A stretch of 64,000 nucleotides of DNA from Limnanthes douglasii subsp. nivea (GCA_036936605.1 JAUPFV010000002.1:322416893-322480892), one strand, 5' to 3'. Shown: positions 33,665-44,820, counted from the stretch's first letter. Translations and numbers: made by a program. Notes: a model not told the origin generated them from the sequence alone.

Positions 33665-34361
33665 GTTTTCTCTTTTTTGATAAAAAATCATCTCAACAAT
33701 AGGAGTCAAGAACGAGAAAATAAACATAAATAATCAGACACATAAAAGATAAAGTCAAAGAAGAAAGATTTATAGGGAATGAGGGAAAATTACAATTGAA
33801 ACACCAATATCGGAGGATTTTTTGTTATATGTTTGGTCTTCCAATAAATTTATCCTTTCACACTTTTTATAAGTTAGAAGTTCATTAAAAAAAATTATAA
33901 TTTTATTTCTTCAAGAATTAGAAAAATGGGTTACTCTTTCAGCTATAAACCTTAAAAAGTAAGAAATTCATTCGTAGACAAAGTTCTAAAGCATCTATTG
34001 ATAAAATGATAGCCGAGAGCAAAGGACTTTAGAAATTAGGAACAAGTTGTGTTGGACAAATATTTATAATTTAAAAAATGTTGACTAGGTCTCGAACGAG
34101 AGAAAAACGAAGCCCGTGATTAAGAAAACAATTTTAAAAAAAACAACCTCATATTGACGATCATCCAATGCATTTTTTATATTTACAAGAAATCTACTAT
34201 TGCCATCTTATGGATTCCCCAATCGGTGAGATGTTTTATACATTCATTATTGGTAAAATCACGATATGGATGCTCCACGATAATCTTTATCTACATCTCA
34301 TTCAAAGATTCATCTTCTAATTTTGGTTAATCTATGTGACTATAAACATCACCTTCTAATT
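33665..34361. other. AT-rich spacer, probable G2 3' region
   Basis: No gene or LTR recognised. It follows the antisense ORF and ends where the LINE fragment starts. Confidence 0.4.
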
Positions 34362-35698
34362 TTGTGAGTTGTAGTGTTGCCTGGCAGATATGGAACTACT
34401 TTGGTATCTTATTCAAGATAAAAATTGACGGATACATGATAATAACTCATGTACTTATATCATGGTTTTGGTTCTTAAAAAATAAAGTTCATGTGACTCA
34501 TATAATCTCGTAAATCATCTTATGGGTTATATGGAAAAACATAAACAATTCAAAATTTACTAGAAAGCGTGACTCTATTAACAGTTCAATATATGCCATT
34601 AAAAGAATTATTTATGGCATTGACATGGCTAACAATCTAACCAGTAAACATTGGTCTAAGTATTTTGCAGCAGGTACAACTTTAGGATGTAAATATATTG
34701 AGGAAAGAAACAAAAATCCAATTTACCTTAAATGGATTGCTCCAAAAAATGGCAGACTGAAGATGAATATCGACGGAGCTTGCCTTCATAACGGGGAGTC
34801 TATTGGAGGGATTCTGATTAGAAATAGTGAAGGCGATATCATTCTTGGTACTTGCATTATATTTGGTAAACTAACCCATTTGCTCGCAGAGTCCAAAGCT
34901 TTATTGGAGGGCTTGATCATCTACAATCAAAATAACTGGAGTGAAATCAATATTGAATTAGATAGCTTACTATTAATCAACTTATTTGCTGATAGAAAAG
35001 CTGTCTGGTACCTCTACTCCCTTCTCTCAACATGTAGAAAGTTTATTAATTCCAAAATGACCATTAGAAATATTTCCAAAGTCAAGAACCAAATGGTAGA
35101 CTGGCTTGCAAAATGGACTCTGAATGCAAAAAAAAAAAAAATACTTTGATCATTGCAACGGTTCAAATAATCTTTTGGCTATTGTTGTTTTTGAAAGTTT
35201 AGGCCTGTGATACATTAATCCCGGTTAAATCAATTTTTTTCTCTGTTTTCATTGGTATGTGGTTGTTCTTCCTCTTGTAATTTTGTTCAAGAGCCTCAAA
35301 GATTAAGGTTGTTATGGTAAAGGGTGAATGATTGGAACTGATGGTGAAACAGAGATGAGGTGGAAATCGAGACTTTTGGTTACTTGAAGACATAAGATTG
35401 TCCTTTCAAAAATGCTTCATTTAATCATGTATTCAACCTGAGATCGGTCAGTTGTGGAAAATTAGGAAGAAGAAAAGGCTTTTGTGCTTGTCGTAATATG
35501 AAGGCTTTCAAAAGTTTCAAATCGAACCTAATTTCGTTAGGAAGAAAAATTAATTTTTTCCAAAATTGTTGCTCTCTCAAATTTCATTTGGAAATATACT
35601 CAGCAAATATCTTTATAATTTTACTTCATCTATTATTTATCTTTGTATTACTTTTATTTGGATCATTATTATTAATAAAAACCTGGGTAAAAAAAAAA
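34362..35698 (+). mobile_element. 5'-truncated LINE 3' end with RNase H domain
   Basis: The reading starts inside the zf-RVT region (AWQIWNYFGILFKIK) and runs, with one in-frame stop near 34509, into the C-terminal RNase H domain, then a 3' UTR of about 500 bp. It ends TATTAATAAAAACC and a run of 10 A at 35689-35698. The last 60 bases match, inverted, 54470-54540. It is a typical 5'-truncated target-primed insertion; target duplications were not identified. Confidence 0.8.
34625..35149 (+). CDS. LINE-encoded RNase H domain, open for 174 codons
   Basis: This is the C-terminal RVT_3-type RNase H of a plant LINE. Catalytic residues are all visible: Asp in MNIDGAC (residue about 51), Glu in LAESKALLEGL (about 90), Asp in IELDSLLLINL (about 114) and Asp in VDWLAKW (about 161). 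The order and spacing fit the family (D in xxDGA, AEx.AL, DSxx.V, ADxLAK). In the element it would remove RNA from RNA:DNA hybrids. The Met at 34625 is not a natural start; the frame is open upstream to the stop near 34509 and belongs to the LINE ORF2 C-terminus. Just before the stop lies an A14 run that could cause slippage. It is more likely an element remnant than a host RNase H gene, because zf-RVT sequence precedes it. Confidence 0.7.
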   Translation: MANNLTSKHWSKYFAAGTTLGCKYIEERNKNPIYLKWIAPKNGRLKMNIDGACLHNGESIGGILIRNSEGDIILGTCIIFGKLTHLLAESKALLEGLIIYNQNNWSEINIELDSLLLINLFADRKAVWYLYSLLSTCRKFINSKMTIRNISKVKNQMVDWLAKWTLNAKKKKIL

Positions 35699-35699
35699 C

Positions 35700-36008
35700 G
35701 GTTAGTACCCATGTTTACCACTTGTATCAACATAGTTCATTTCGTTCACTTCTGTATAAAACTCATCCCGTTCGTCTTAAAAACTTACAAATATAGTCCT
35801 CCGCACATATAAACCATTTAAAAACTGACACGCGACACTTAAATTCTAAATTTTGTATTATTTTCGGTCCCCAAGTCCTGTGTTTTGTATCATTATTGGT
35901 CCCCCAAAAATGCGAAGGGACTAATCGTGCACATGTTTAAAACGAAAGTGATAAGTTTTAGGAAGAAGTGAACCAAAAGGACTACAAGTGATAAACATGG
36001 AACTAAAG
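35700..36008. mobile_element. MITE with long terminal inverted repeats
   Basis: The left end (GTTAGTACCCATGTTTACCA...) and the reverse complement of the right end (TTTAGTTCCATGTTTATCAC...) match over roughly 70-90 bases at about 75-80 percent. Both share CACTTGTA, a TTCACTTCT block and a TAAAACT.ATC block. The total is about 309 bp with no coding capacity. No target duplication could be confirmed. It lies exactly between a LINE tail and the start of D2. The superfamily is uncertain; long inverted repeats would fit a Mutator-like or foldback MITE. Confidence 0.65.
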
Positions 36009-37037
36009 CTTATTTATATTATTTTAATATTATTTATATTATTGTAACATTATTTATATTATTCTAACGTTAGCTTTAACTTTTGAGAAGACCCTTGTAT
36101 TTATGGGTACGTAACATTCACATTATTTTTTATATAAACACTATAAATTTAACTCTTAACTATTTAGAATATTTTAATAATATTAGATAGTGTATTAAAA
36201 AAGTATTGATTTATTATTAAACATTTTTTCTAACCGATCAAATTCTCCGTGTATTTTATATCTTATTTTACTCAATTGAACACTCTACTTGTGGTGTGTA
36301 CTTAGTGCCTTCTTAAATATCTTTCTAACCGCTTCACCTTATCTGATGTTCAGATAATTTTATTCAATGTATTTGTTCATTCTAAATTATTAATAATATA
36401 CTTATTCATCTTACGCCCTAAGTTTGACGCGATGTTCACTTCATCCAAAACTTTCATGTATATCAGCATAACATATAACATAGGTACTATATAAATCATA
36501 AAATTATCTATATTACCCTATTATATATAAATATTAGGCAATATAGGCAGAAATAAGAGATATGTTTTTAAGTATACAGTGTGATATATCTTTATCAGTA
36601 AACAATTTAAGAACCAAGTAATAAATAAAAATTTGACACAAAAAAAAATCTTAAACGTATGCTATTTGTGTGTTAAATCATCCAAGAATGGAATCTTTTA
36701 GTTATAAAACACTATCTCCATAATTTTTAAAAAATCATATAATATTTACTATCACCTCAGAAAATACATGATTATGTCCTTTTTCATAATGAATCTGTAG
36801 ATAAATATTATGTCCATAATTAAACAATTAAACGTTGTCACCTACCATATACCATATATAAGTATATATAATAGTTACTTTTCTAAACCATAGTTTGTCA
36901 TCAATGCGCAGGTGATTTAGTATACCAAATTCCAAAATACTTTTTCTTCTCTTTGTGTAACTTGTTTTTATTTTGCCCTGTCAACTATATAAGTATTGTT
37001 GCGCTTAAAATTGAGCAAGTTTCAAAGAAAAGATATA

Positions 37038-37172
37038 TGATGATTTACCAAGTTTCAACAATATATTGTTGACAGGGCACAAAGAAAAGCAAGTTTCCTA
37101 AGAGAAACTAAATTATTTTGAAAAACGCTAGTGGCACATGTAAAGCGAGTTCGACGTTGAACCCATCCCGAT
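37038..37172 (+). pseudogene. MADS-box pseudogene in D2
   Basis: Two pieces of the MADS gene remain. The first (TATATTGTTGACAGGGCACA, near 37060-37120) corresponds to the start of the MADS domain. The second (AAGCGAGTTCGACGTTGAAC, near 37143-37165) corresponds to the end of it. The intervening part encoding KELGILCDVKVCTII is deleted, the nearest upstream ATG runs into a TGA in the middle of the domain, and the C-terminal half is absent. Upstream flank homology with D1 shows it is the true counterpart of 838-1347. Confidence 0.85.
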
Positions 37173-37611
37173 AACCTGACAATGTTCAAATTTTCTATTT
37201 TATGGATGAAATGGTTTTCTTCTTTTTCTAATCAATAAAATCTAATTGTCTTTCATTTCTCTCAATTATCTATATATGTTTGTTGTATAATATAGCATCA
37301 GACCGTTTTTTTATTGCATTCTAGATAATCATATTCAAGTTTGTAGTTTATTGAGTGTTTGATATTATGTCTTGTTTAATTATTCGGGATTGTTGGTGTT
37401 TTGCATTTCCTTGTTAGTCATCTTAGGATTTATTTGATTGGTGGATTGTGGGTTTTTTTATTTTACTTGTTCGTTTATTTATGCTAATAAAACAATCATT
37501 GTAGGTCTTAATATCTATTGATGATATCAAATCATCGTCAACCCTTTAAGCAATAATCTTTTTAACAACATAAACATCCACTTTAGGAGTCTTGTCTACA
37601 ACTTCTTCCCC

Positions 37612-38090
37612 ATGTTCATTAGTATTGCATCATTATCATTAGGAGATACTGATAGCACCACGCCACCCACTGCGTCAGACCCCAAGATTTTTGAGACATT
37701 TAAACAGTATCTTGTTTCTAATCACAATATCATGTCTTGCACAAGTTTGTCATTATTTTTTACTTCAAGTATTCTTTATTCTTTTATTCTTGTAGATTCT
37801 CGTATGTTTCATCACATGTTAACTTATAAATTATGTTTTTTTAATTCTCTCATATATCACCCATGTCTTTTTTATATACCAGTGTTACATTAATATCGGT
37901 AGAGGGTGTTGGCTCTATTGTTATCCATCACATATGGATCACTGATGTTTATTACATTCCCAATTTTATTCTAAATCTTGATTTGGTCATTCAATTTTTC
38001 TAAGTTTAGTCAGTGTATATTTTTATGTTTTCTTTTACGTGAAACTCTTCTCTTCCCGACACAGATAAACATTCATCAAACCAAATATGT
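37612..38090 (+). pseudogene. Copia gag-protease linker relic in D2
   Basis: The frame at 37612-37893 reads DSTTPPTASDPKIFETFKQY and then LVDSRMFHHMLTY, resembling the linker and the DSGASxHM protease motif of copia polyproteins. Past 37900 another frame continues GVGSI..HHIWITDVYYIPN. It is the counterpart of 6281-6722 in D1. Confidence 0.65.
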
Positions 38091-38092
38091 TA

Positions 38093-38100
38093 AATCAGCT
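38093..38100. repeat. 8-bp target site duplication (AATCAGCT), left
   Basis: Repeated at 38513-38520, flanking the element at 38101-38512. Confidence 0.85.
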
Positions 38101-38512
38101 TAGAGCTGTTAGGGGGCCTCCCAACCCGTTAACCCGCCCGGAACCGGACCGGTAAGGTCCGCCCGACACCGGTCTAGATAGCTTAGGGAGCGGGTTGGGA
38201 GCCAAAATTTTGGACCGGTTCTCTTACCGGTCTGGACCGGTCAGCCCGGTAACTAGCCCGGTAAGGGAGATATATAATTTTTTTTCCTAATCTATGTATA
38301 TTTTTAACTAAAACCTTAAAAAGAATTAGGATAAACTAGCGAACTCGCCCGTTAAAAGTCGGACCGGACCGACTCGACTCTAAACGAGCCGATCCCGGTC
38401 CATCATATTTGGCTTCCTTCGCTTCGGAGTCCGGCTCGACCCGCCCGGTAGCTTAACGAGTCGGTCCTGGTTCCGCCCAAACCCGGACCGACCCGACCCG
38501 ATAACATGACTA
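38101..38512. mobile_element. hAT-type MITE, 412 bp, unusually GC-rich
   Basis: It starts TAGAGCTGTTAGGGG and ends CCGATAACATGACTA. The reverse complement of the end is TAGTCATGTTATCGGG, an imperfect terminal inverted repeat of about 14 bp. It is flanked by AATCAGCT on both sides. TAG...CTA ends plus an 8-bp duplication fit the hAT superfamily. The interior is rich in CCGGACCGG, CGGGTCGG and ACCCGCCCG motifs and stands out from the AT-rich surroundings. The D1 counterpart (near 6740-6760) has no such insertion. No transposase is encoded. Confidence 0.82.
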
Positions 38513-39934
38513 AATCAGCTACTATTAATTCTATTAAAACTCATTTACTAATGTAAGTAGAACATATATATTTTCTAAACAAAGTGCATCCTCATAATTA
38601 GACCTGGTAAAGGCTTATATTTTACCTTAACATGTTAAAGAAGGACATTTACATACGTATTAATAGTATTAATTTTACTTCAACCTACTTTTTATCTTAT
38701 AAAAAACAAATTTCATTTTATTTTCAAATATTTTTTATAGAAATAAAAAAAAACATAAAAAGTAGAAGATTAAAAAAAAGAAAATGATAACGAGGTGGCT
38801 TTGTTAAGTGTTTTTGAGAATTTATTAAATACACTAGAAATGTTTTTAATCAACTTGTACTCTAACACGTTTGGTGGACTGATTTTAGGAACTATATATA
38901 CAAATTATAAAGAAAACTAATACTCAAATCAACTCCAAAGAAGAAAAGAAACCCAAACTCATGAAAACCTAATTTTCGAACCAATTCTAATTCTAAAATT
39001 AACTTTTGGTAGAGAAACATATTACTAGAATTGTTTTTATGTGAGATTATGTATTCGAGAATGGTTGTGAGATTTGGGTAAGTAATGTTTTTTTTGTTGG
39101 TTGTGAAACATTTAAGTTGAGTATTTTGGTGGGTATAATATGGTCTTAAGGTGGAGTGTTTTTGTTTTGTAAATGCCAGATTTTGTGGTTGTGACATTTG
39201 AGGTTTCAAGGGTATAAATTAATTTTTCTGGATAATATTTGGATATTTATGTTCATTTGACGGATTAATATTTGCGACATATGATTGGTGGATTAAATAA
39301 AATAATAATAATAAATTCTAATATTTACAACTTATAATTAGTTGTTATTACGTGGTACTATCTTTTGCAACTAAGTGCTAAATCATTGTTATTACATGGT
39401 ACAATAAATTTATTTTATAACTAAATGTTATATCATGAAAACTTCATGGTAATGTGAGACCCAAATTTGATTTAATGGATAAAAGATTGTCTTGTTTCAA
39501 AATGGTTATAATTTGGTCTCTAATGGAAACCGAATTTCCAACAAAGTTACTCGTTGGTTGTAAAAATCTATTACTCCAATAGTTTGAGAACATGGAAAAC
39601 AATCAGATTTTAATTTACCACATGATTATAATCTACCAATTTTGCGACCATGGTTTGATGTGAAAAAATTTCATAAACCATTAGGTATTATGATTGAAAA
39701 TACTAATGTCGTCCTAATTCAATTGTATCTCTATATATTTTATATTTTTAGGCATAACTACTAGTCCAACTTAGTGATTCAACTTAACGTTTATACATTT
39801 GTTTCATAAGCAAAATCTGAATCTTGTCAATGACTTCCATTACATGGAGGATACAATTTTTTTTATATTACTGCATTTAAAGCTTCCACAGAAGATAAAC
39901 AAACATAATCATATCTTTTATCTTTAAATAAGAC
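38513..39934. other. D2 flank, no gene seen
   Basis: 38520-39065 follows D1 (6760-7690). 39065-39934 is AT-rich with a GTGGTACTATC / ATGGTACAATA repeat near 39350-39410. No coding resemblance was seen. Confidence 0.45.
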
Positions 39935-40740
39935 ACAATCAAAACACGGACATCATGGATTTTTCTTAAATTCTATGACATGTTCAAATTTAATGGAGTA
40001 TTGAAGATACAATCAAACTATTTTTTTAATATTATCTCTTCGGGATAAATCTAAAGGTTGGTGATTTCACTACAACCCAGAGTAATCAACATTTGCGATG
40101 AATTAGTCAAATTTTTACATGAAATGTTTTCCATCAATAGGTAGATTACAAAGATACATCCTAAATTATTTTCCATACAATAATGAATCATTTTATGAGA
40201 TATAATAAGGATTCATTGAGTTGTTATGAAGTTGTCTTTCTTATGAACTACAAATTTGGATGCAAATTAAACTTTTAGTAATGGTTTAATCTCTAACTAT
40301 TGGTTTATGGTACATGAACCTACACATGTTTGATAAACAATATGATATCTGAAGATGCCTAAAAGTTATTGAAGTCATGTCCAATAACAATTACTCCTTA
40401 GTTGCAGAACCAAATAAAAAATTTCAAAATGAATTTTTTAAGACACCAAAACAAAGAGAAGAATTAAAGGTGTGAAATGCATTCGGTAAATTCCTTGAGA
40501 ATACTGAATGGTGGCTTGAGCAATCCAATATCTATGCAATGAAGTTTCATTATTTTACTCAAATTCATAGTACATTAATCCAATATTTTGAAGTTCAAGT
40601 TGACTAGAGCTATACTATGTTGTTGCAACAATCTCATGAAGATTTTTTTAATGAATTTAAACAACTTCAACGATCCATGTAATCTACAAGTGTTATAGAA
40701 CTAGAGAAATATCAAGTGATAAGTAGTTTGAGGAAAATAT
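39935..40740 (+). pseudogene. Athila-like gypsy gag relic in D2
   Basis: The first part matches copies A and B: HIMDFS.ILxHVQI, FRDKSKGW and a CDE-like end. It then continues into gag sequence missing from A and B: a GSCYEVVFLMNYKFG-like segment, CLKVIEVMSNNNYSLVAEPN (the ELIExMASNNYQ motif of Athila gags) and LENTEWWLEQSNIYAMKF. Multiple frameshifts are present. It shows what A and B looked like before the Tat-type element inserted. Confidence 0.65.
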
Positions 40741-41814
40741 TGAAGATGAGTAAAATATAAATATCATAATTTTAGCACACATAAAAACTGACTTTCAAAT
40801 TACTTTTCTCTTTGACCATTAACTTATTAACGAGTTGTTTTAATAAAAATATATTCAACCAATACATTAGCCAACACACGTGAAATCGATTGTTTCAAAT
40901 TTGTAATGATTTTCAAAGAAACATGAATGCATGACTATTTAAACACAATAATGAATTATTTTCCAAGATAGTTCAACTTACTCAAACGTGTACCTTTAAA
41001 TTAAGCGACGATTGGGAGACAACCCAATCATTACTTTAAAAAGTGTCAATAAATATTATTTTTTAACTTTTTTATTTTTATTTTACTATGTATACTATTT
41101 TGTTTTTTTAGTTTATAACTACTCTTAAATAAGCTGGCATTTAGTGTGTTGATTATCATGTAATATTATTCTTTTTATTTTTTCTACCTACTTTTTAACA
41201 GTGTGGATAATGTTTGGTTTTAATTGTGGAGGAAGATAATTTTACTTTAAGAAACATTATACAATTTTATGATCTCGAAAATTTTAAAGTTGCATTATAA
41301 AATCTTAGAAATCCAATTTAAATCTAGTGAATTGTTATTTAATTAAAAAACTAATAACTACATTATAGATTCTTAATCGATTATATAGTAGTCGTATTTT
41401 TTTATGATTAAAATTTTAAAAATAAAATAGATATGATTATATTGTGAATATTATATTTTACATTAAAATTAATATCTTAAAGTAATAGATTCTTCTTAAA
41501 GAGTAGTTGTCCTATAATAAAAATAAAGAAGGAATTCTTTTCCTATTTCTTTATTGAGTAAGGAGGCCTCGTTAGTAGTATCTCATCAACATTAATATTT
41601 ACGTAAAAAATGTAATAAACACATATATATTTAGTTTTGTAGCTTAATAGTTTTCAATTATTAAATTTTTAGAGGTATTTTAACACCTAATGCTCTTAAA
41701 TTTATGGAATGGAAGATATTGATTCAATATTTTCTAAATAAAGTAGTTAGAATGTTTAAGAAAACTAAATATTGCATAAGTCATCCAAATTTATTTTAAA
41801 AATATTGTGTTTAT

Positions 41815-42387
41815 TCTAAATTTATATACTGTTTAGGGTGCTTCATTCTCTAATGCTTTGTACCAAGTGGTTCATGAGTAATTGACGGTCATGCAAATAT
41901 ATAATAATGATCGAATAAAATTTAGATCATTTTATTTATTAAAGAAAATTTCTAAAAATATTTTAATAAAACAACGTCATGTTTGGATAAATACATAAAA
42001 TATTGATTATATATTAATAATATTTTATTTCAAAAATAACTTATATGATCTGGACTTGTTCAACAAATAACTTGTCATCTGAAGATTTCATTTGTTTTTA
42101 TTAACCTTCCTAAATTTAGATATTTTGGTCTTATTATATTTATTTTTATTATAGTTCAATTAATCGTTTGTTGGAGACTAAAAAATAATATATATGGAGT
42201 ATTTTGATGAATGTATACTTATATTTTATTTATATTTTTTAAAATTAATTTATTAGTTACATTGGTTAATAAATGAATAATTAATCTCACACCTGTTTAT
42301 TTTGAATTTTATAAGGTATTTGATGGTTATTCGAAAATGAATACTAAAACTAAAAAACAAAAGGTTTAACAAATACGATAATATGAC

Positions 42388-42456
<69 letters not shown>

Positions 42457-42499
42457 GCAAGTCACCGATCATTGAGTATTGGTCATTAAAAAAATGAAG
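41815..42499. other. End of D2 homology and microsatellite
   Basis: 41815-42070 matches 14490-14755. 42071-42387 is AT-rich with nothing recognised. 42388-42457 is a long uninterrupted (ATT)n tract of about 23 repeats, useful as a marker. Confidence 0.7.
42388..42457. repeat. (ATT)n microsatellite
   Basis: An essentially perfect trinucleotide run of about 70 bp. Confidence 0.97.
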
Positions 42500-42921
42500 T
42501 GCTCGATCAGAAACATCCGTTATTAAAAAATAAAGTGCTATATCAGTGACATTAAAAGTTTCATAAAATCTATAATAATGACAAGTCTCAAATGGTAAAA
42601 AGACAATCATTTGACATAAATGCAAGCTTCAACTGTTTCTAAAAAGAGATAAAAAAAACTCTAACGGAAATCATGCACCCTAAACATACCTAGAAAATTA
42701 TCAAAAACTCAAAGAAATGAATACAATTTTTCATTAATAAAGTCTCGACTTATTGATATTGATCGATTAATAGAAAAAATAGAAAGCGTTAAGTGTTTAA
42801 GGAAGTAAAAGAGACCCATCAAATAAAATTATAATAAAGAATACTAAAAATTAAAACAAAAGTTTTAGTACCAAAGTAAAATATAGTGCTTTCGAAATTA
42901 CAAAACATTGAGTAATAAGAA
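42500..42921 (+). mobile_element. Gypsy G2-family fragment (G4), left part
   Basis: Matches 31370-31785 of G2 and, inverted, 48140-48560 of G3. Shared segments include ATGCACCCTAAACA, TTCATTAATAAAGT, AGCGTTAAG and CATTGAGTAATAAGAA. It breaks off at 42921, where copia sequence starts. Confidence 0.8.
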
Positions 42922-42929
42922 GTTGAGTT

Positions 42930-43701
42930 TAAAATTTCTTTTGAGGAGAAGCCGATTGGTTGTAAATGGATTTTTAAAACCAAACGGGATTCCAAGGGTA
43001 ATGTGGAGAGGCATAAAGCGCGACTTGTAGCTAAGGTTTTTACTCAACGTGCAGGGATTGACAATAAAGAAACCTTCTCTCCAGTTTCTTCGAAGGATTC
43101 TTTTCGGACAATCATGACATTGGTTGCACACTTTGACCTCGAGATCCATCAAATGGATGTAAAGACCTCTTTTCTTAAAGGAGACATTGAGGAAACGGTC
43201 TATATATTACAACCTAAAAACTTATTCTCCGGTGATCCAAAGTCGCCGGTTTGCAAACGAAAGAAATCTATTTATGGTCTCAAGCAAGCGTCTCGACAGT
43301 GGTATCACAAATTACTTGAAGTTATTGTCTCATTTGGTTTCGAGATAAATTCAGTGGAGGATTGTGTGTATCAAAAGTTCAGTGGGAGTAAATTCATATT
43401 TCTAGTGCTGTATGTTGATGACATATTATTGGCCACGAACGATAACGAATTGTTACATAAGACCAAGAAATTTCTTTCGGACAAATTTGATATGAAAGAT
43501 CTTGGTGATGCATCATTTGTGGTAGAAATTCAAATTCATAGGAATCGATCCCATGGAATTTTGAGTTTATCACAAAAAGCGTATATTGAGAGTATGTTAC
43601 AATGTTACGGGATGGCTAATAGCAGAGGAAATGAAACTTCTATATCAAAAGGTGAAAAGTTTATCCTTAAGCAATGCTCAAAGACAAAACTTGAGATTTA
43701 G
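42930..43701 (+). pseudogene. Copia reverse transcriptase (C1)
   Basis: The frame is open from about 42930 (KPIGCKWIFKTKRDSKGNVE) to a stop at 43701. It contains RHKARLVAKVFTQRAGID, VKTSFLKGDIEETVYILQP, SIYGLKQASRQWYHKL and the catalytic LYVDDILLATND, then KDLGDASFVVEIQIHR and LSQKAYIESML. The YVDD active site and most RT motifs are intact. It lacks an N-terminus and ends at a TAG (EI-stop) before the RNase H. It once made cDNA for the element in cytoplasmic particles and is now a remnant. Confidence 0.85.
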
Positions 43702-43704
43702 GAA

Positions 43705-44390
43705 ATGCAAAAGGTTACATATGCTTCGACTGTTGGAAGTCTGATGTATGCTCAAGTTTGTACACGGCCAGATATTTCTTTTGTGGTGGGTGTGTTAGGG
43801 AGATACGTAAGTAATCCGGGGATGGAACACTGGAAAGCTGTCAAAAGAGTTCTCCGGTGTTTGCAACAAACAAAACATCACAGGTTAACATATAAGAAGT
43901 CGGATAAACTGGAGGTCATAGGGTATTCCGACTCGGATTTCGCTGGATGTGATGATTCTCGTCGTTAAACCTCAGGCATTATATTCCTTTTAGCATGAGG
44001 TGCAATATCATGGAAACTTGTTAAACAAACACTCATTGCATCTTCCTCTATGGATGTGGAATTTGTTGCTTGTTTTGAGGCATCCAATCAGGTGCTTTGG
44101 CTGCAAATTTTTTGTCACGGGACTGCGAATCGTAGAAGGGATAGAAAGACGCCTTACATTATAGTGTGACAATAACTCGGTAGTTCAGTATTCAAATAGT
44201 AACAGGAGTTCGGTTAAGTCCAAACATGTAGATATCAAGTTCATGTCTGTTAAAGAGAGAGTACAGAGTGCTCTAATCAGTGTGGAGGACATAGGGACAA
44301 ACTCAATGTTAGCAGATCCTCTTACGAAGGCATTAGTACCTAAATTTTTTATTGAACACACCATTAACATTGGTGCTGTGTACTTAGAGG
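43705..44390 (+). pseudogene. Copia RNase H (C1)
   Basis: An open frame to 43968 has YASTVGSLMYAQVCTRPDIS, MEHWKAVKRVLRCLQ and VIGYSDSDFAGCDDSRR, then a stop. Further frames give SGIIFLL.GAISWKLVKQT, ASSSMDVEFVA, and NSVxxSN-like and DPLTKAL(VP)-like segments to 44390. It follows the RT directly and is broken by at least two stops. Confidence 0.8.
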
Positions 44391-44808
44391 GTTGTTATTT
44401 TTAGTGGGATTTTGTATTAAGCTATTAAATTTACTTGTATTATGATATTCGCGAACTTAAGGTCATTAATGCAAACATATTTATATATAAGTTTTCAGTG
44501 TGCTCTTATCTTTGATTATTCGTACTCTACTGCAAGTAGACCTCCAATTAAGTGGGACTAGTTAAGAATAGATATGTAAGATTTCATTTCATATTATTCT
44601 TATGTTATGCACCATGATAGATCCATGTAGTTGATTGTTGCGATATCGTGATTACTAATGCATCTATTTGCTGCTTGAAATGCATTGATGATGACTTTAG
44701 TCCTATGTCATTAATGGTCATTTATGGGATTGTTAAGGTTATCTATGTGACGATAGAAATTAAGAACATTCATTAAGTGGATGCATCCTATAGTAGCATA
44801 TGATGATA

Positions 44809-44820
44809 CAAGTGGGAGAT
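44809..44820 (+). promoter_or_regulatory. Polypurine tract of C1
   Basis: CAAGTGGGAGAT directly abuts the LTR start TGTTGG at 44821. Confidence 0.8.

Larger units (their letters stand above)
36049..42070. repeat. Segmental duplication copy D2
   Basis: Collinear with D1 (88-7690) from 36049 to 39065. Then come more distant blocks: 39935-40140 matches the gag parts at 11480-11715, 40730-41810 matches 24535-25640, and 41815-42070 matches 14490-14755. D2 is compact and shows the arrangement before most insertions of D1, apart from its own hAT-type MITE. Confidence 0.8.

Noticed and set aside
35498..35812. 104-codon hydrophobic frame
   Set aside because: It spans the LINE 3' UTR, the poly(A) run and the start of a MITE, so it cannot be one gene.
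42350..42625. 91-codon frame with a poly-isoleucine run
   Set aside because: It is produced by the (ATT)n microsatellite.
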